From contig NZ_JAJTTE010000003.1 in assembly GCF_021343995.1 (NCBI RefSeq), forward strand, positions 1 through 64,000: a stretch of 64,000 bases of DNA. The letters are read 5' to 3'. The notes below the pieces were generated by a model, which was given only the letters and a program-made list of their open reading frames with translations, did no database searches and was not told the origin of the DNA. Of the stretch, positions 17,433 through 25,772 are shown one piece after another; the stretch's first letter is position 1, and the number at the start of each line of letters is the position of its first letter. Source of the stretch: Pseudonocardia terrae. Lineage in GTDB: Bacteria; Actinomycetota; Actinomycetes; Mycobacteriales; Pseudonocardiaceae. A program made the position numbers and the translations under genes.

Positions 17433-18311
17433 GTGGACAGCACCGACAGCTCCGGAGGTCTGGTCGTCCTCGCAGTGGACGACGAACAGCCGGCTCTCGA
17501 AGAACTGGCGTTCCTGCTGAACGAGGACCCGCGGGTCGGCGAGGTGCTCAAGGCCTCGGACGCCACCGAGGCCCTCCGTATCCTCAACGCCCGCAGTTCC
17601 CGGGAGAGCGTGCACGCCGCCAACGCCGCCCGCGCCGCGGGGGCCCCGCACCCGGCCGCCGGCACGCGCGTGGCGGAGAAGACGGACGTCGACGTCGTCT
17701 TCCTCGACATCCGCATGCCTGGGCTCGACGGGCTGGAGCTGGCCCGGGTCTTCTCCTCGATGGCCCAGCCGCCGGAGGTCGTGTTCGTCACGGCACACGA
17801 CGACCGTGCGGTCGACGCCTACGAGGTCGGCGCCAAGGACTACCTGCTCAAGCCGCTTCGCGAGGAGCGGCTCGCCGCCGCGCTGGACCGGATCATCGCG
17901 AACCGGGCCACCGCTGCACCGGTCGATCCGGTTCCGCAGGAGCGGGACGAGGACGAGGTCATCCCCGTCGAGCTCGCGGGCACCACCAAGCTGGTGCCGC
18001 GCTCGGCCGTCCGGTACGTCGAGGCCCAGGGCGACTACGCCCGGCTGCACACCACCGAGGGCAGCCACCTGGTCCGCATCCCCCTCTCCGTGCTGGAGGA
18101 CCGCTGGCGCGACGCCGGGTTCGTGCGCATCCACCGCTCGTTCCTGGTGGCGCTGCCGCTGGTCACCGAGCTGCGGCTGTCCGGGTCGGGCTACGTCGTG
18201 CGGGTCGGCTCCGGCCCGGACACCGCGGAGCTGCCCGTCTCGCGCCGGCACACCCGTGAGCTGAAGGACCGCCTGGTCCGCGCGACGAAGCAGGCGTGGA
18301 GCCAGAGGTGA
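17433..18311 (+). CDS. LytTR-family response regulator
   Basis: The 292-residue protein has an N-terminal receiver with acidic pocket LAVDDEQPALEE, phospho-acceptor Asp92 in FLDIRMPGLDG, Thr in FVTAHDD and Lys in KDYLLKPL. A Pro/Glu linker leads to a LytTR DNA-binding domain (about 180-290) with YVEAQGDYARLHT and FVRIHRSFLVAL. The receiver has an insertion (about residues 50-85, Ala/Arg-rich) before the Asp strand. GAGGAG at 17424-17429 sets the GTG at 17433. It is the cognate partner of the kinase at 15043. The stop overlaps the next gene (GTGA). Confidence 0.92.
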   Translation: MDSTDSSGGLVVLAVDDEQPALEELAFLLNEDPRVGEVLKASDATEALRILNARSSRESVHAANAARAAGAPHPAAGTRVAEKTDVDVVFLDIRMPGLDGLELARVFSSMAQPPEVVFVTAHDDRAVDAYEVGAKDYLLKPLREERLAAALDRIIANRATAAPVDPVPQERDEDEVIPVELAGTTKLVPRSAVRYVEAQGDYARLHTTEGSHLVRIPLSVLEDRWRDAGFVRIHRSFLVALPLVTELRLSGSGYVVRVGSGPDTAELPVSRRHTRELKDRLVRATKQAWSQR

Positions 18312-19633
18312 GCACCTCTGTCGACGGCTCTCCGCCGTCGATGAGCCCCGACCCGGGAGACGACGGGTCCGACAGGCGCCGGCGCACGGCCCCGGCCGGC
18401 CCCGAGGACTCCGGGGCACTGTGGGTGCAGGAGGAGATGCGCCGACGGATGGGCGCCAACGCCCGCTCCGGCCGCGGCCGGCACGCGCGGGACGAGGCGG
18501 ACACCGAGCAGTTCGGCGTGAGCGAGCTGCGGGCGCGGGTCTCCCGCGGCGTCGCCGGGCCGACCGACTACACGAACTACCCCGACTACGAGGACGAGGA
18601 CGAGGACGGGGACGACGGCCCCTTCGGCGGCCCCGAGGTCGAGCAGTTCGAACGCGTCCTGGGCCCGGCCAGCGTGCCGCTGCGGATGCCGCCCCCCGAG
18701 GCCTACGACGACGGACGCGGTGACCCGTGGCGAGACGGGCACGGCGGACCCGGTCCCGGGCCGGACCCGCAGGGGCCGCCGGCGGGCCCCGGCGGGATGC
18801 GGCAGAGCGGCGCCCCCGGCAGCCCGTTGGCGCGGGCGGGCCGGCCCGCGCTCGCGCCGGACTCCCTCGGCGCGCGCCCCCCCGCCCCCCGGCCCTCCGC
18901 GGGGGGCGAGCACCCCCAGGCGTTCACCGGCGAGTTCACCCCGGAGCCTCCCTCCCGCGCGGTCCCCCCGCGCCCGGACCCCGACGCCGAACGCACGGAC
19001 GTCGGCGTCGTCCCGCCGATCCCCGCCGAGGACCCCGGGCACCCCGGACCGCCGTTCGAGCAGGCCCCGGTGTTGGAGGACATGCCCTACGCGGCGGCCG
19101 CCGCCCCCACGGACGCCACGCCGGCCGTCGACCCCGCGAGCAGGATCCCGCTCTCCGCCCGCACCGCCGGCGCCCCCGCGCCCGCCGTGGCCCCCGCCGC
19201 ACCGACCGGCGAGCCGGCCCCGGGCCGACCCGTCGGTGCCCGGTTCCGGCCGGTCGAGGAGGAGCAGCCCGAGGGCGTCCCGCGCCGCGTCCGCGTGGTG
19301 CTGTCCGAGCGCAAGGGCGTGGCCCGCACCGTCCGCACGGTGGTCGACGTCCAGGAGGGCACCGCCGTCGGCGAGCTGTTGCGGGCGAACCTCATCGGCG
19401 ACCAGCTCGCGGTCGCGCTGCGCATCGGCGGGGTCGCGGTGCTGGTGCTCGGCCTGCTGCCCGTGCTGTTCGCCTTCTACCCCGAGCTGGGCCGGGTCTC
19501 GGTGCTGGGGCTGCGGCTGCCCTGGCTGCTGCTCGGGGTGCTCGTCTACCCGTTCCTGCTGGCCCTGGGCTGGTGGCACACCCGGGCCGCCGAGCGGGTC
19601 GAGCAGAACTTCGCCGACCACGTGCAGGACTGA
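18308..19633 (+). CDS. Proline-rich protein with C-terminal two-helix membrane domain (DUF485-like)
   Basis: The protein has 441 residues. Residues 1-310 are low-complexity Pro/Ala/Gly/Asp, probably disordered and cytoplasmic. The last 120 residues carry a basic strand (RRVRVVLSERKGVARTVRTV), two hydrophobic helices (VAVLVLGLLPVLFAFY and LPWLLLGVLVYPFLLALGWW) and an acidic amphipathic tail. The two-helix hairpin next to symporter genes resembles the DUF485 partners of acetate permeases, although similarity is weak. The GTG overlaps the regulator's stop. It probably acts as an accessory subunit or scaffold for the symporters that follow. Confidence 0.65.
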   Translation: MSTSVDGSPPSMSPDPGDDGSDRRRRTAPAGPEDSGALWVQEEMRRRMGANARSGRGRHARDEADTEQFGVSELRARVSRGVAGPTDYTNYPDYEDEDEDGDDGPFGGPEVEQFERVLGPASVPLRMPPPEAYDDGRGDPWRDGHGGPGPGPDPQGPPAGPGGMRQSGAPGSPLARAGRPALAPDSLGARPPAPRPSAGGEHPQAFTGEFTPEPPSRAVPPRPDPDAERTDVGVVPPIPAEDPGHPGPPFEQAPVLEDMPYAAAAAPTDATPAVDPASRIPLSARTAGAPAPAVAPAAPTGEPAPGRPVGARFRPVEEEQPEGVPRRVRVVLSERKGVARTVRTVVDVQEGTAVGELLRANLIGDQLAVALRIGGVAVLVLGLLPVLFAFYPELGRVSVLGLRLPWLLLGVLVYPFLLALGWWHTRAAERVEQNFADHVQD

Positions 19634-19675
19634 CACCCTCCCGCCCCCCGCCCGTTCCCCCAGAGAGCTCCCCGG

Positions 19676-21403
19676 TTGCCCACCCCGTCCGTCATCGCGC
19701 TGGTCGCCATCGCCCTCGTCGGCGTGGCGTCCGTCGTCATCGGCTCGCTCGGCGTGCGCGTCGCCCGCAGCACCTCGGACTTCCTCGTCGCCTCCCGCAC
19801 CGTCGGCGCCGTCCCCAACGCCGCGGCGATCTCCGGCGAGTACCTGTCCGCCGCCACCTTCCTCGGGATCGCCGGCCTGGTGCTGCGCCAGGGTGCGACC
19901 GCGCTCTGGTACCCGATCGCCTTCTGCGCGGGCTACCTGGCACTGCTGTTGTTCGTGGCCGCCCCGCTGCGCCGCTCCGGCGCCTACACGATCCCGGACT
20001 TCGCCGAGGCCCGGCTGCACTCGCCCTGGCTGCGCCGGCTGTGCACCGCGCTGGTGCTGCTGATCGGCTGGCTCTACCTGCTCCCGCAGCTGCAGGGTGC
20101 CGGCCTCTCGCTCACCACGCTGACCTCGCTGCCGACGTGGGTCGGCGTGCTCGGTGCGGGCGTGCTGGTGGTGCTGTGCGTGGTGGCCGGCGGCATGCGC
20201 TCGATCACCTTCGTGCAGGCCTTCCAGTACTGGCTCAAGCTGACCGCGCTCACCGTGCCGGCGCTCGTCGCGCTCGCCCTGTTCATGGGGGGCGACCGCG
20301 GCCTGGACCGGCCGACCGCGCCGGAGTTCCCCGAGGCGACCACGATCGACGTCCGCACCCCGGTGAACCTCGAGGTCGTCGCGTCCACCCCGCTCGAGGC
20401 CCGCGGCGAGGTCGACGGCACGACCGTCGACGGCCCGCTGGTCTGGCAGCCGGGCCCGCACACCGTCGAGGCCGGGACCGAGCTGCGGTTCGCCGCCGGC
20501 ACCGGCGTCCCCGTCCCGGCCGGGTCGCCCGCGACGGACCGCGAGTGGCTGGAGCCGCGATCGGGGCCGATCGACCTCCTCGAGATCTACTCGATCCTGG
20601 TCGCCGGCATCGCGGGCACGATGGGCCTGCCGCACGTGCTGGTCCGCTTCTACACCAACCCCGACGGCCGGGCGGCCCGCCGCACCACCGTCGTCGTCCT
20701 GGCGATGATCGGCGGGGTGTTCGTGCTGGTCACACTGATGGGTCTGCTGGCGCGGGCGTTCACCCCGCAGCTGCTGGTCGACGGCCGTACGGACGGCGCC
20801 GTCCTGCTCGTCCCGACCGCCGCGCTGGGCGACGGCTGGGCGGGCTGGCTGCTGGGCGGGCTGGTGTCGGCCGGGGCCGCGGCGGCCTTCCTCTCGACGT
20901 CGTCGGGCCTGGTCGTGAGCCTGGCGGGCGTACTGTTCACCGATGTGCTGAGGGGCAGGCTGCGGGACTTCCGGCTCGCCGCGTTGCTCTCCGCGATCAT
21001 CCCGGTGGCGACCGCCCTCCTCGTCACGCGGCTGGACCTGGCGGTCACGGTGCCGCTCGTCTTCGCGGTCTCCGCCGCCACGTTCTGCCCGCTGCTCGTG
21101 CTCGGCGTGTGGTGGCGCGGGCTCACCCCGGCCGGGGCCACGGCCGGCCTGCTCGTGGGCGGGGTGCTGTCCGCCGTCGGCGTCGGGTTCGCGCTGGCCG
21201 GGACGGTGCCGGAGGGGGCCGTGGGCGTGCTGCTGCTGCGGCCCGCCGCGGTGGCCGTGCCGCTCGCGTTCCTCACGATGGTCGTGGTCAGCCGGGCGAC
21301 CCGGCGGGCCGTGCCGGTCGACGCCGCGCGCACGCTCCTGCAGCTGCACGCGCCCGAACGCCTCGGCCTCACCCGCGACCGGGTGCTCCGGGAACCGTCG
21401 TGA
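19676..21403 (+). CDS. SSS-family cation/carboxylate symporter (first of a tandem pair)
   Basis: The 575-residue sodium:solute symporter has about 13 helices. Family hallmarks are AAISGEYLSAATFLGIAGL and GTMGLPHVLVRFYTNPDGRA. A non-membrane insert of about 80 residues (roughly 215-300) sits between helices, predicted outside the cell. The closest familiar group is ActP/MctC (acetate, pyruvate, propionate). The TTG at 19676 is the apparent start, with only AGAGAG as a weak ribosome site. Its stop overlaps the next symporter (GTGA). The paralogue at 21400 shares the same layout, so the pair arose by tandem duplication. Confidence 0.88.
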   Translation: MPTPSVIALVAIALVGVASVVIGSLGVRVARSTSDFLVASRTVGAVPNAAAISGEYLSAATFLGIAGLVLRQGATALWYPIAFCAGYLALLLFVAAPLRRSGAYTIPDFAEARLHSPWLRRLCTALVLLIGWLYLLPQLQGAGLSLTTLTSLPTWVGVLGAGVLVVLCVVAGGMRSITFVQAFQYWLKLTALTVPALVALALFMGGDRGLDRPTAPEFPEATTIDVRTPVNLEVVASTPLEARGEVDGTTVDGPLVWQPGPHTVEAGTELRFAAGTGVPVPAGSPATDREWLEPRSGPIDLLEIYSILVAGIAGTMGLPHVLVRFYTNPDGRAARRTTVVVLAMIGGVFVLVTLMGLLARAFTPQLLVDGRTDGAVLLVPTAALGDGWAGWLLGGLVSAGAAAAFLSTSSGLVVSLAGVLFTDVLRGRLRDFRLAALLSAIIPVATALLVTRLDLAVTVPLVFAVSAATFCPLLVLGVWWRGLTPAGATAGLLVGGVLSAVGVGFALAGTVPEGAVGVLLLRPAAVAVPLAFLTMVVVSRATRRAVPVDAARTLLQLHAPERLGLTRDRVLREPS

Positions 21404-23178
21404 GCGCGACGGCCGTCGCTGCGCTCACCGCGATCCTGCTGGTCGCGGTGGCCTCGACGGCCATCGGCATGATCGGGCACCGGGCCCGCCGGACGTCGGA
21501 CTTCCTGGTCGCCTCGCGCACGGTCAAGCCGGCCGTGAACGCCGGGGCCATCTCCGGCGAGTACCTGTCCGCGGCGTCGTTCCTCGGCGTCGCGGGCCTG
21601 GTGCTCCGCGACGGCGTGGATGCGCTCTGGTACCCGGTCGGCTACACCGCGGGCTATCTCTCGCTGCTGCTGTTCGTGGCCGCCCCCCTGCGCCGCTCGG
21701 GGGCCTACACGGTGCCGGACTTCGCCGAGCTGCGGCTGCACTCGGCGTCGCTGCGCCGGATCTGCAGTGTGTTCGTGCTGGTCATCGGCTGGCTCTACCT
21801 GCTGCCGCAGCTGCAGGGCGCGGGGCTCACCGTCGAGGTCGTCACCGGCCTGCCGCAGTGGATCGGCACCATGTCCGCCGGGGTGATCGTGGTGCTGACC
21901 GTCGTGTTCGGCGGCATGCGCTCGGTGACCTTCGTGCAGGCCTTCCAGTACTGGCTGAAGCTCACCGCCCTGGCCGTGCCCGCGGTGGTCGCGCTGATGT
22001 TCTTCCTCAACAGCGGGCACCACTTCGACCGGCCGGAGGCGCCGGACTTCCGTCAGCGGACCACCGTCACCGTCGACACGGACGTTCAGCTCGACACCGG
22101 CGCGCCCACCCGGGTGCAGATCGGCCCGGCGGGCGGGGTCGTCGACGGCGCCGCGGTGCCGCCGGGCACCGAGCTGACCTGGCGGACGGGCACCCGGCAC
22201 GAGGTGGACGCCGGGTCGGAGCTGGTGTTCCCCGCCGGCTCGCCGGTCCCGACGACGGCCGGCCGCCCGGCCACGGACGCCCGCTGGCTCACCCCGCTGG
22301 CCGGCGACGGGCCCTACCAGCTGCTCGCCATCTACTCGCTGATCGTGGCGACCTTCCTCGGCACGATGGGGCTGCCGCACGTCCTGGGCCGCTTCTACAC
22401 CAACCCCGACGGCCGTGCGGCCCGGCGCAGCGCCGTGATCGTGCTGGGCCTGCTCGGCGGGTTCTACCTGCTGGTCACGCTCATCGGCGCGCTCTCGCGC
22501 TTCTACACCCCGCAGCTGCTGGTGGCCGGGCCCACGGACGCCGCGGTGCTGCTGCTGCCCGAGGCGGTCCTGGGCAGCGGGCTCGCCGGGGCGATCCTCG
22601 GCGGCGTGGTCGCGGCCGGGGCGTGGGCGGCGTTCCTCTCCACGGCGTCGGGGCTGCTGGTCAGCCTGGCCGGGGTGCTGTCCACGGACGTGCTGCGCAA
22701 CCGCGCGGTGGCCGCCGACCGCCGGATGGTCGGGCTGCGCATCTCCACGGTCCTGGCCGGTGCGGCACCGCTGGCGATCACCCTCGGGGTGGCCCGGCTG
22801 GACTTCGCCGAGACGGTCGCGCTGGCGTTCGCGGTGGCCGCGTCGACCTTCTGCCCCCTGCTCGTGCTGGGCATCTGGTGGCGGGGCCTCACCGCGCGGG
22901 GCGCGATCTGGGGGCTGCTCGCCGGCGGACTGCTCTCGGCGGGTGCGGTCTCGGTGAGCCTGGCCGGGGTCGGCGGCAGCGGCTGGCTCGGCGTGCTGCT
23001 CTACCGCCCGGCGATCGTCACCGTGCCCCTGGCGTTCCTCGTGATGATCGTGGTCAGCCTGGCCACGCGGAAGCACCGGCCGGCCAACACGGACGCCCTG
23101 CTGCTGCGGCTGCACGCGCCCGAGCGGCTCGGACTGTTCCGCGAGTCCGTCGAGGGCGGGCGCCGACCCTCCGCCTGA
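21400..23178 (+). CDS. SSS-family cation/carboxylate symporter (second of the pair)
   Basis: The 592-residue protein is closely similar in layout to its upstream neighbour. It has AGAISGEYLSAASFLGVAGL, GTMGLPHVLGRFYTNPDGRA, an 80-100-residue external insert with many Pro and Thr, and the same LLLRLHAPERLGL tail. The two may form separate transporters or a heteromer. The coupling overlap suggests matched expression. Expression is probably controlled by the LytS/LytTR pair upstream, because the regulator, accessory protein and both symporters form one overlapping gene string. Confidence 0.9.
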   Translation: MSATAVAALTAILLVAVASTAIGMIGHRARRTSDFLVASRTVKPAVNAGAISGEYLSAASFLGVAGLVLRDGVDALWYPVGYTAGYLSLLLFVAAPLRRSGAYTVPDFAELRLHSASLRRICSVFVLVIGWLYLLPQLQGAGLTVEVVTGLPQWIGTMSAGVIVVLTVVFGGMRSVTFVQAFQYWLKLTALAVPAVVALMFFLNSGHHFDRPEAPDFRQRTTVTVDTDVQLDTGAPTRVQIGPAGGVVDGAAVPPGTELTWRTGTRHEVDAGSELVFPAGSPVPTTAGRPATDARWLTPLAGDGPYQLLAIYSLIVATFLGTMGLPHVLGRFYTNPDGRAARRSAVIVLGLLGGFYLLVTLIGALSRFYTPQLLVAGPTDAAVLLLPEAVLGSGLAGAILGGVVAAGAWAAFLSTASGLLVSLAGVLSTDVLRNRAVAADRRMVGLRISTVLAGAAPLAITLGVARLDFAETVALAFAVAASTFCPLLVLGIWWRGLTARGAIWGLLAGGLLSAGAVSVSLAGVGGSGWLGVLLYRPAIVTVPLAFLVMIVVSLATRKHRPANTDALLLRLHAPERLGLFRESVEGGRRPSA

Positions 23179-23209
23179 CGCGTTCACGCCCCGTCATCGG
23201 GATGACACG

Positions 23210-23232
23210 GACGGTTTCGTCCCGGAACCGTC
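23210..23232. promoter_or_regulatory. Inverted repeat upstream of the DUF485-symporter pair
   Basis: Arms GACGGTT (23210-23216) and AACCGTC (23226-23232) are perfect inverted repeats around a 9-base loop. They lie 82-104 bases upstream of the DUF485 start and 32 bases after the previous stop. It could be a short terminator or an operator. An ACGGTT half-site resembles the GTT core of LytTR binding sites, but those are normally direct repeats, so the regulator link is speculative. Confidence 0.4.
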
Positions 23233-23313
23233 TCGATCGGCGTTCCGAGTCGTTCGCCCTGTAGTGGCACCGGCGCCGGAGGAGGGCGCCGGGCACGCAC
23301 GGAAGGACAACTC

Positions 23314-23649
23314 ATGAGCACCACCGGTGAGCGAAGCGCCGGGGGCACGATCTACCAGCGGGTCCAGGCGAGCCCCGAGTTCGGGGACCTGCGGCGCCGG
23401 CTGCGCCGGTTCGTCTTCCCGATGAGCGCGCTCTTCCTGGTCTGGTACCTGGTCTACGTCCTGCTGGCCTCGTACGCGCCCGACTTCATGGCGACCAGGC
23501 TGTCCGGCAACTTCACGGTGGGCCTGCTGATCGGGCTGCTGCAGTTCGTGTCGACGTTCCTGATCACGACGCTGTACGTGCGGTTCGCGGACCGGACGCT
23601 GGACCCGGCCGCCGAGCGCATCCGCCGCGAGATCGAGGGGGAGGCGTGA
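23314..23649 (+). CDS. DUF485 membrane protein (YjcH-like symporter partner)
   Basis: The 111-residue protein has two membrane helices (MSALFLVWYLVYVLLASY and FTVGLLIGLLQFVSTFLITTLY), with the DUF485 features FRRLRRFVFP-like RRRLRRFVFPMSALF and YVRFADRTLDPAA. DUF485 proteins sit next to acetate/pyruvate SSS permeases (YjcH with ActP) and this one overlaps such a gene by 4 bases. GGAAGGA at 23300-23306 is a strong ribosome site for the ATG at 23314. Confidence 0.92.
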   Translation: MSTTGERSAGGTIYQRVQASPEFGDLRRRLRRFVFPMSALFLVWYLVYVLLASYAPDFMATRLSGNFTVGLLIGLLQFVSTFLITTLYVRFADRTLDPAAERIRREIEGEA

Positions 23650-25259
23650 CCGTGCAGCTCGCCCAGACCCAGGGCACGGTCGGCAGCGTCGGCCTCAACA
23701 TCGGCATCTTCGCGGCGTTCGTGCTGCTCACGCTGGTGGTGGTGTACCGCGCCAGCCGCAGCAACCGCACGGCCTCGGACTACTACGCCGCCGGCCGCTC
23801 CTTCAGCGGCTCGCAGAACGGCATCGCGATCTCCGGCGACTACCTGTCGGCGGCGTCGTTCCTCGGCATCGCGGGGGCCATCGCGGTCTACGGCTACGAC
23901 GGCTTCCTCTACTCGATCGGCTTCCTCGTCGCGTGGCTGGTGGCGCTGCTGCTGGTCGCGGAGCTGCTGCGCAACACCGGCAAGTTCACCATGGGCGACG
24001 TCCTGAGCTTCCGGATGCGCCAGCGCCCGGTCCGCGCCGCGGCGGCCACGTCGACGCTGGTCGTGTCGTTCTTCTACCTGATCGCGCAGATGGCCGGGGC
24101 GGGCGGGCTGATCGCGCTCCTGCTGCAGATCCCGAACTCGAACACGCTCGGGCAGAGCATCGTGATCGCCGTCGTCGGCCTCGTGATGATCGCGTACGTG
24201 CTGGTCGGCGGCATGAAGGGCACCACCTGGGTGCAGATCATCAAGGCCGCGCTCCTGGTGGTGGGCGCGTTCGTGATGACCTTCTGGGTGCTCGGCAAGT
24301 ACGGTCTGAACTTCTCGGCCCTGCTCGGCGGGGCCGTGGAGAAGTCGTCGAAGGGCGAGGCGCTGCTGGCGCCCGGCCTGCAGTACAAGAACAAGATCGA
24401 CTTCATCTCGCTCGGCATCGCGCTGGTGCTCGGCACCGCCGGCCTGCCGCACATCCTGATGCGCTTCTACACCGTCCCCACGGCCAAGGAGGCCCGCAAG
24501 TCCGTGGTGTGGGCGATCTGGCTGATCGGCATCTTCTACCTGTTCACGCTGGTCCTGGGCTACGGCGCCGCCGCGCTCGTCGGGCCGGACGTGATCACCA
24601 AGGCGCCGGGCGGGGTCAACTCGGCCGCGCCGCTGCTGGCCTTCCAGCTCGGCGGCGAGGTCCTGCTCGGGCTGATCTCCGCCATCGCCTTCGCCACGAT
24701 CCTCGCCGTCGTCGCCGGGCTGACGATCACGGCGTCGGCGTCCTTCGCCCACGACGTGTACGCCAACGTCATCAAGAAGGGGGAGACCACGCCGGGCGCC
24801 GAGGTGCGCGTCGCCCGGCGCACGGCGCTGCTCATCGGCATCGTGGCGATCGCCGGCGGCATCCTGGCCAACGGCCAGAACGTCGCCTTCCTCGTGGCGC
24901 TGGCCTTCGCCGTGGCGGCGTCGGCGAACCTGCCGACGATCCTCTACTCGCTGTTCTGGCGGCGGTTCAACACCATGGGTGCGCTCTGGAGCATCTACGG
25001 CGGGCTCGCCGTCTGCCTGGTGCTCATCGTGTTCTCCCCGGCCGTGTCCGGCAGCGAGACCTCGATGATCAAGGGCGTGGACTTCGCGTGGTTCCCGCTG
25101 TCCAACCCGGGCATCGTGTCCATCCCGGTGTCGTTCCTGCTCGGGGTGATCGGCACGTTCGTGGGCCGGCGCGAGCGGTTCGACTCGGAGAAGTACGCCG
25201 AGATGGAAGTCCGCTCGCTGACCGGCGCCGGGTCGGAGAAGGCCGCCGTCGACGCCTGA
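23646..25259 (+). CDS. ActP/MctC-type cation:acetate (monocarboxylate) symporter
   Basis: The 537-residue SSS permease lacks the external insert seen in the two upstream paralogues and is closer to classical ActP/MctC. It has ASDYYAAGRSFSG, NGIAISGDYLSAASFLGIAG, GTAGLPHILMRFYTVPTAKEA and the late GLTITASASFAHDVY. About 13 helices are predicted, with uptake of acetate, propionate or pyruvate driven by cations. It overlaps the DUF485 gene (GTGA), a conserved pairing. A strong hairpin follows at 25274. Confidence 0.93.
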   Translation: MTVQLAQTQGTVGSVGLNIGIFAAFVLLTLVVVYRASRSNRTASDYYAAGRSFSGSQNGIAISGDYLSAASFLGIAGAIAVYGYDGFLYSIGFLVAWLVALLLVAELLRNTGKFTMGDVLSFRMRQRPVRAAAATSTLVVSFFYLIAQMAGAGGLIALLLQIPNSNTLGQSIVIAVVGLVMIAYVLVGGMKGTTWVQIIKAALLVVGAFVMTFWVLGKYGLNFSALLGGAVEKSSKGEALLAPGLQYKNKIDFISLGIALVLGTAGLPHILMRFYTVPTAKEARKSVVWAIWLIGIFYLFTLVLGYGAAALVGPDVITKAPGGVNSAAPLLAFQLGGEVLLGLISAIAFATILAVVAGLTITASASFAHDVYANVIKKGETTPGAEVRVARRTALLIGIVAIAGGILANGQNVAFLVALAFAVAASANLPTILYSLFWRRFNTMGALWSIYGGLAVCLVLIVFSPAVSGSETSMIKGVDFAWFPLSNPGIVSIPVSFLLGVIGTFVGRRERFDSEKYAEMEVRSLTGAGSEKAAVDA

Positions 25260-25273
25260 CGCATCCCCTCACG

Positions 25274-25303
25274 GACGGCACCCCCGGCTCCAGGGGTGCC
25301 GTC
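25274..25303 (+). terminator. Terminator-like hairpin after the symporter operon
   Basis: Perfect 11-bp arms, GACGGCACCCC (25274-25284) and GGGGTGCCGTC (25293-25303), enclose an 8-base loop, 14 bases after the symporter stop. There is no U-tract, only a mixed tail (GGTGTCT), which is common for high-GC actinobacterial terminators. Confidence 0.75.
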
Positions 25304-25310
25304 GGTGTCT

Positions 25311-25360
25311 CCCCCGGCCCTCCCCCGGCCCTCCCGCGGCCCTCCCCGGCCCTCCCGCGT
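25311..25360. repeat. GGCCCTCCC short tandem repeat
   Basis: Four to five degenerate copies of a 10-11 bp unit (GGCCCTCCCCC and variants) follow the terminator hairpin. The tract is strongly C-rich on the + strand. It is probably a slippage-prone simple repeat with no known role. Confidence 0.6.
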
Positions 25361-25435
25361 GCGTCGACCGCGACCGGATCGGGCCGGTCCGGGCTCTCAC
25401 CGGCCCGTCACGGGACCGGGTGCCATCATGGGGAC

Positions 25436-25762
25436 ATGACCAGCGTTCCGTCCGTGCCCGCCGCGGACCTGCCGGCCGACGCCGCGATGCTCGACGTCCG
25501 CGAGGCCGACGAGTGGGCCGCCGGCCGGGCCCCCGGCTCCCGGCACCTGCCGATGTCCGAGCTCACCCAGCGCCTCGCCGAGATCCCCGAGGACGAGCCG
25601 CTCTACGTCGTGTGCCGCTCCGGCGGCCGCTCCGCGCGCGTCGTCGCCTACCTGGCCCAGCAGGGCTACCCGGCCGTGAACGTCGACGGCGGCATGCAGG
25701 CGTGGGCCGGTTCGGGCCGCGAGATCGTCGCCGACCCGGACCGCACCCCCGAGATCATCTGA
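25436..25762 (+). CDS. Single-domain rhodanese-like protein
   Basis: The 108-residue rhodanese fold has LDVREADEWAAGRAPGSRHLP and the active-site loop CRSGGRSA with Cys at about residue 60. The function is sulfur transfer from thiosulfate or a persulfide carrier; the partner is unknown. The ATG at 25436 lies 6 bases after CATCAT (25424-25429), a weak -10 with leaderless spacing. It is followed 10 bases later by the DUF4328 gene. Confidence 0.88.
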   Translation: MTSVPSVPAADLPADAAMLDVREADEWAAGRAPGSRHLPMSELTQRLAEIPEDEPLYVVCRSGGRSARVVAYLAQQGYPAVNVDGGMQAWAGSGREIVADPDRTPEII

Positions 25763-25772
25763 GCGGGACCGT

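Noticed and set aside
18191-21349. Long open frame of over 1000 codons on the reverse strand opposite the symporter block
   Set aside because: It is antisense to well-supported genes and its translation is dominated by Arg/Gly/His/Gln runs, the usual shadow of GC-rich third codon positions.
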